In this document: in pieces, positions 62,101 through 64,000 of the stretch
How the letters are laid out: each line of letters opens with the position of its first letter
Numbering within the stretch: position 1 is the stretch's first letter
Program-made: the position numbers and the translations under genes
Source of the DNA: Phaeovulum molybdatiresistens
Lineage (GTDB): Bacteria > Pseudomonadota > Alphaproteobacteria > Rhodobacterales > Rhodobacteraceae
DNA: 64,000 nucleotides
Assembly (NCBI RefSeq): GCF_023544865.1
Contig: NZ_JAMJFX010000009.1
Span: 62,001-126,000 of the forward strand
Direction: 5' to 3'
The notes under the pieces: generated by a model
Seen by the model: the letters and a program-made list of their open reading frames with translations, nothing else
Told to the model about the DNA's origin: nothing
The model's database searches: none

Positions 62101-62578
62101 CATGGGCCGGCACCGGCTTTATGGCCCGGTCCGCACGCTGCCCACGCCGGTCTTCTTCTACGGGATGGAACCGGGCGCCGAAATCACCGCCGAGATCGAC
62201 CCCGGCAAGACGCTGGAAATCCGCTTCCAGACGCTGGGCGAAACCGATGACACGGGCGAGGTGAAGGTCTTCTTCGAACTGAACGGCCAGCCGCGCACCG
62301 TGCGTGTGCCCAACCGCGCCGTGAAGGCCAAGACCGCCGCCAAACCCAAGGCGCAGGACGGCAACCCCGCCCATATTGGCGCGCCGATGCCGGGCTCGGT
62401 CGCATCCGTCGCGGTCAGCGTGGGGCAAAAGGTCAACGCGGGCGATCTGCTGCTGACGATCGAGGCGATGAAGATGGAAACCGGCCTGCATGCCGACCGC
62501 CCCGCCACCGTCAAGGCGCTGCACGTCCATGCCGGCAGCCAGATCGACGCCAAAGACCTGCTGATCGAACTGGACTGA
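59144..62578 (+). CDS. pyc: pyruvate carboxylase
   Basis: The 1144-residue enzyme has a biotin carboxylase domain (about 1-450, with LMLKASWGGGGRGMR and EVNPRVQVEHTVTEEVTG), a carboxyltransferase TIM barrel (about 530-800, RDGHQSLLATRMR) and a C-terminal biotinyl domain (EAMKMETGLHAD, with the biotin lysine). It converts pyruvate to oxaloacetate and feeds the TCA cycle during growth on C3 compounds. The ATG at 59144 has GGGAGG upstream. It is monocistronic by appearance. Confidence 0.98.
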   Translation: MFRKILIANRGEIAIRVMRAANELGKKTVAVYAEEDKLGLHRFKADEAYRIGEGLGPVAAYLSIPEIIRVAKLSGADAIHPGYGLLSENPEFVEACAAAGIAFIGPRAETMRALGDKASARRVAIAAGVPVIPATEVLGDDFDAIKTEAAQVGYPLMLKASWGGGGRGMRPIMGPDELIEKVREGRREAEAAFGNGEGYLEKMILRARHVEVQLLGDLHGGLYHLFERDCTVQRRNQKVVERAPAPYLNADQRAEVCELALKIGRAVGYQNAGTVEFLMDMDTGRFYFIEVNPRVQVEHTVTEEVTGIDIVQSQIRIAEGATLAEATGHARQEDITLSGHAVQCRVTTEDPQNNFIPDYGRITAYRSATGMGIRLDGGTAYAGGVITRYYDSLLVKVTAWAQTPEQAISRMDRALREFRIRGVSTNIDFVINLLKHPVFLNDTYTTKFIDTTPELFQFKTRRDRATKILTYIADITVNGHPETAGRPKPPAEARVPRAPAPRAPVQPGTRDLLDRQGPQAVADWMAAQSRVLITDTTMRDGHQSLLATRMRSIDMIQAAPAYAANLPGLFSVECWGGATFDVAYRFLQECPWQRLRDIRAAMPNIMTQMLLRASNGVGYTNYPDNVVRFFVQQAARSGVDVFRVFDSLNWVENMRVAMDAVLEANKLCEGTICYTGDILDPDRAKYDLNYYVAMGRDLRAAGAHVLGLKDMAGLLKPAAARVLIRALKEEVGLPIHFHTHDTSGIAGATVLAACDAGVDAVDGAMDAFSGGTSQPCLGSIVEALRHTDRDTGLDIGAIRELSNYWEGVRHQYRAFESGLEAPASEVYLHEMPGGQFTNLKAQARSLGLEDRWHEVAQAYADANRMFGDIVKVTPSSKVVGDMALMMVAQGLSRDQVESPAVDVAFPDSVVDMLRGNLGQPPGGWPEAITRKVLKGETPSTDRPGAHLPPVDLEETRAKLSAELNGYAVDDEDLAGYLMYPKVFLDYMGRHRLYGPVRTLPTPVFFYGMEPGAEITAEIDPGKTLEIRFQTLGETDDTGEVKVFFELNGQPRTVRVPNRAVKAKTAAKPKAQDGNPAHIGAPMPGSVASVAVSVGQKVNAGDLLLTIEAMKMETGLHADRPATVKALHVHAGSQIDAKDLLIELD

Positions 62579-62603
62579 CCCGCGGCGCAAGGCTGGGCGG
62601 GGG

Positions 62604-62619
62604 TTAGCCTTCTGTTAGC
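62604..62619 (+). promoter_or_regulatory. CtrA-like degenerate box downstream of pyc
   Basis: TTAG, seven bases, TTAGC repeats GTTAGC twice with five bases between. It resembles the box at 37088 with A to G changes. It lies about 100 bases upstream of a small hypothetical gene. Confidence 0.25.
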
Positions 62620-62709
62620 ACCCTTGCCCTAGCCTCTGCCCCGGGGTCATCGGGGTGGTGTGATGAGGCGGGATTCGACATCCGGGGCCGAGGCGGCCCT
62701 GATCGAAAG

Positions 62710-63090
62710 GTGATTCTGGCGCTGGGCAACATGCGCGCGGCGCTGGAATGGTTCGCAATGGCTGGCCCACAGGAAACGGCGGGGGCCGCACCCGCCACGG
62801 GCGCGCGGGCGCGGCCGCTGCTGGGGCTGGACCGTCTGGATCGGCAGCTGGAAGAGGTTGAAGATGCCGCCTGGCGCGTTCTGGCCGCGCTGCAACAGGC
62901 TGGGGCGGAACCGTCGGGAACCGCGCGGGCCGGGGCTTTGGGCGGGGCTGTTCCGGGGCGTTCCGTCACCCGCGACGGGGTATCCGACGGCGGGCTTTGC
63001 GGGGGCAGCGCGGCGGCGGGCGCGGAATGCGCCCAGCACGATCCGGCCCCGGTCTTCATATCGCGCCGCGCCGCCGGTCGCCGCGCCTAG
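62710..63090 (+). CDS. small hypothetical protein
   Basis: The 126-residue frame starts with GTG at 62710 or ATG at 62731 and reads GLDRLDRQLEEVEDAAWRVL in the middle, an amphipathic helical stretch. The C-terminal half is alanine/glycine-rich. The GTG overlaps the stop of a 16-codon frame (62663-62713, GTGA), which could be a leader peptide. No family is recognised. It may not be real; the helical middle is the main support. Confidence 0.4.
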   Translation: MILALGNMRAALEWFAMAGPQETAGAAPATGARARPLLGLDRLDRQLEEVEDAAWRVLAALQQAGAEPSGTARAGALGGAVPGRSVTRDGVSDGGLCGGSAAAGAECAQHDPAPVFISRRAAGRRA

Positions 63091-63124
63091 CGCCCGGGCA
63101 ACGGCACAGGCACGGGGCACAGGC

Positions 63125-63799
63125 TCAGGCGGCGGGGCACAGATCGCGGGTCTTCAGCGCGCCCGCCTCGATCAGGCCCGCCAGCGCCTGCGCGCGGTCA
63201 TCATCCAGCAGGTCAAGATACCCGCCCTGCCCCATCGCCTGCCCGCCCACCGCAGGCGCCGCGATTGCCGGGCCTTCGGCGCCCGGGCACAGGATGCGCG
63301 CGCCGGTATTGGCAAAGACCACCTCTGCCTGCGCAAAGACCGGCGTGATGATCTGGCGCGGCGCGCTTTGGCGTTGCCGGGTGATGCCCAGACTGCCCAC
63401 CAGCGCCCCGGCCCGGACCAGCGCCAGCGGATGGCCCAGAACCTCGGCTGCGGCGGCGCTTTCCAGCAAGATCAGCTGGTCGGGCGCCAGCCACAGGTCG
63501 GAACACAGGCCCAGCACCCCGCCCGGCAGATGGATCATCGTCGCCTCGGCCCCCACCGGCAACAGCCAGCGCGTGGTGATCGCCCGGATCGGTGCCAGCC
63601 CGCCATCCCAGGTCTGCACCGCCATGCCCGGCTGCAGCGACTCGACCGGCAGCCAGCCGGAGCCGGTTTCCACCAGCGCACCGGCGGCAATGCCGCCCTG
63701 CGGGGCCGCAATGGGGCGGGGCACGGGCGCCAGGGCGGGTGCAATGGCGGGCGCAATCATTTCGGCCCCGACGAAAGCGATCTGAGGATGCATGAACAT
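63125..63799 (-). CDS. Hint-domain protein, cysteine-less
   Basis: The 224-residue protein has a Hint-type module at about 35-170 (GALVETGSGWLPVESLQPGM, VQTWDGG, and LCSDLWLAPDQLILLES). Self-splicing or cleaving Hint proteins begin with a Cys/Ser nucleophile. Here the matching place is occupied by GIAAGALV, so autocatalysis is unlikely. Such Hint_2-like proteins are common in Rhodobacteraceae and are mostly uncharacterised. ATGs at 63799 and 63793 are both possible starts. The following 200 bases to the right edge hold no recognisable gene. Confidence 0.75.
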   Translation of the reverse strand: MFMHPQIAFVGAEMIAPAIAPALAPVPRPIAAPQGGIAAGALVETGSGWLPVESLQPGMAVQTWDGGLAPIRAITTRWLLPVGAEATMIHLPGGVLGLCSDLWLAPDQLILLESAAAAEVLGHPLALVRAGALVGSLGITRQRQSAPRQIITPVFAQAEVVFANTGARILCPGAEGPAIAAPAVGGQAMGQGGYLDLLDDDRAQALAGLIEAGALKTRDLCPAA

Positions 63800-64000
63800 G
63801 GCAGGTCTCCGAACTCTGGCGCGCCGGATGCGGCGCGGGTTGTGGTTGCGGCCGCTGGTCTGTCGTCCCGGCCCATGACCACAGAAAGCACCCGGAATTC
63901 GCCATTATTTCGACACGGCTGCGTCACCCCTAGGGCACTTTTGCCGCAACGGTTTCAATCGTCGCTTCCACCGCACATTCGCCGCGCCTGGGCATCGCGT

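Noticed and set aside
62647..63120. 157-codon open frame on the minus strand
   Set aside because: It is proline- and arginine-rich and without features; the opposite frame with an amphipathic helix is slightly better, though also uncertain.

Overview
The window is GC-rich (about two thirds G+C by eye) and densely coded on both strands. Gene content and order point to an alphaproteobacterium of the Rhodobacteraceae, probably close to Paracoccus. The main clues are a cytochrome c550-type gene directly upstream of an aa3 oxidase subunit I gene, a DksA with one cysteine in place of the zinc finger, and a folB-folP-glmM operon. Start codons were chosen from ribosome binding sites and family alignments recalled from knowledge. 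No database search was possible.

Layout. 1-7600: an RpiR-type regulator (runs off the left edge), an exported rhodanese, and a complete branched-chain amino acid type ABC transporter (livFGMH plus binding protein) behind a flavin monooxygenase. 7600-16500: housekeeping genes dksA, a MoxR ATPase, an iron-sulfur/ASKHA corrinoid-activase-like protein, tRNA-Gly(CCC), RidA, rnd, a lipoprotein, sufE, purM-purN and a CAU-anticodon tRNA that looks like tRNA-Ile2. 16500-23860: an accessory-looking stretch between that tRNA and tRNA-Arg(UCU). It starts with a decayed gene, followed by a cupin/amine oxidase pair, a luciferase-like oxidoreductase, a spermidine-synthase-like methyltransferase, a pseudouridine synthase and a GAPDH-family gene. 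24000-27400: a GNAT enzyme, then an exported subtilase with an Asp-rich tract divergent from an ECF sigma/anti-sigma pair. 27400-30900: a polyamine-type ABC transporter (potABC, no binding protein present).

31200-37000: tRNA-Leu(GAG), lipB, cycA, ctaD, a DUF2244 protein, a GatB/YqeY protein and carA. 37000-42700: a membrane glycosyltransferase behind a textbook CtrA-type box, a GntR regulator, a HAD nucleotidase, a small membrane protein, a UbiH-like hydroxylase and a small unknown. 42700-48300: two coupled Lrp regulators divergent from ilvC, then glmM, folP and an enlarged FolB. 48300-59000: a SleB hydrolase, a PPDK-like enzyme, glyS-(membrane protein)-glyQ, a secreted SPOR/peptidoglycan-binding protein with a dead protease domain, and trkH. 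59100-64000: pyruvate carboxylase, a small unknown and a Hint-domain protein.

A dispersed intergenic repeat recurs at least six times, always just after stop codons. The most unusual items are the catalytically dead protease-fold protein at 55754-57496, the subtilase/sigma/anti-sigma locus, the serially frameshifted gene beside the CAU tRNA, the AT-rich segment inside glyS, and the CtrA-type box before the glycosyltransferase.
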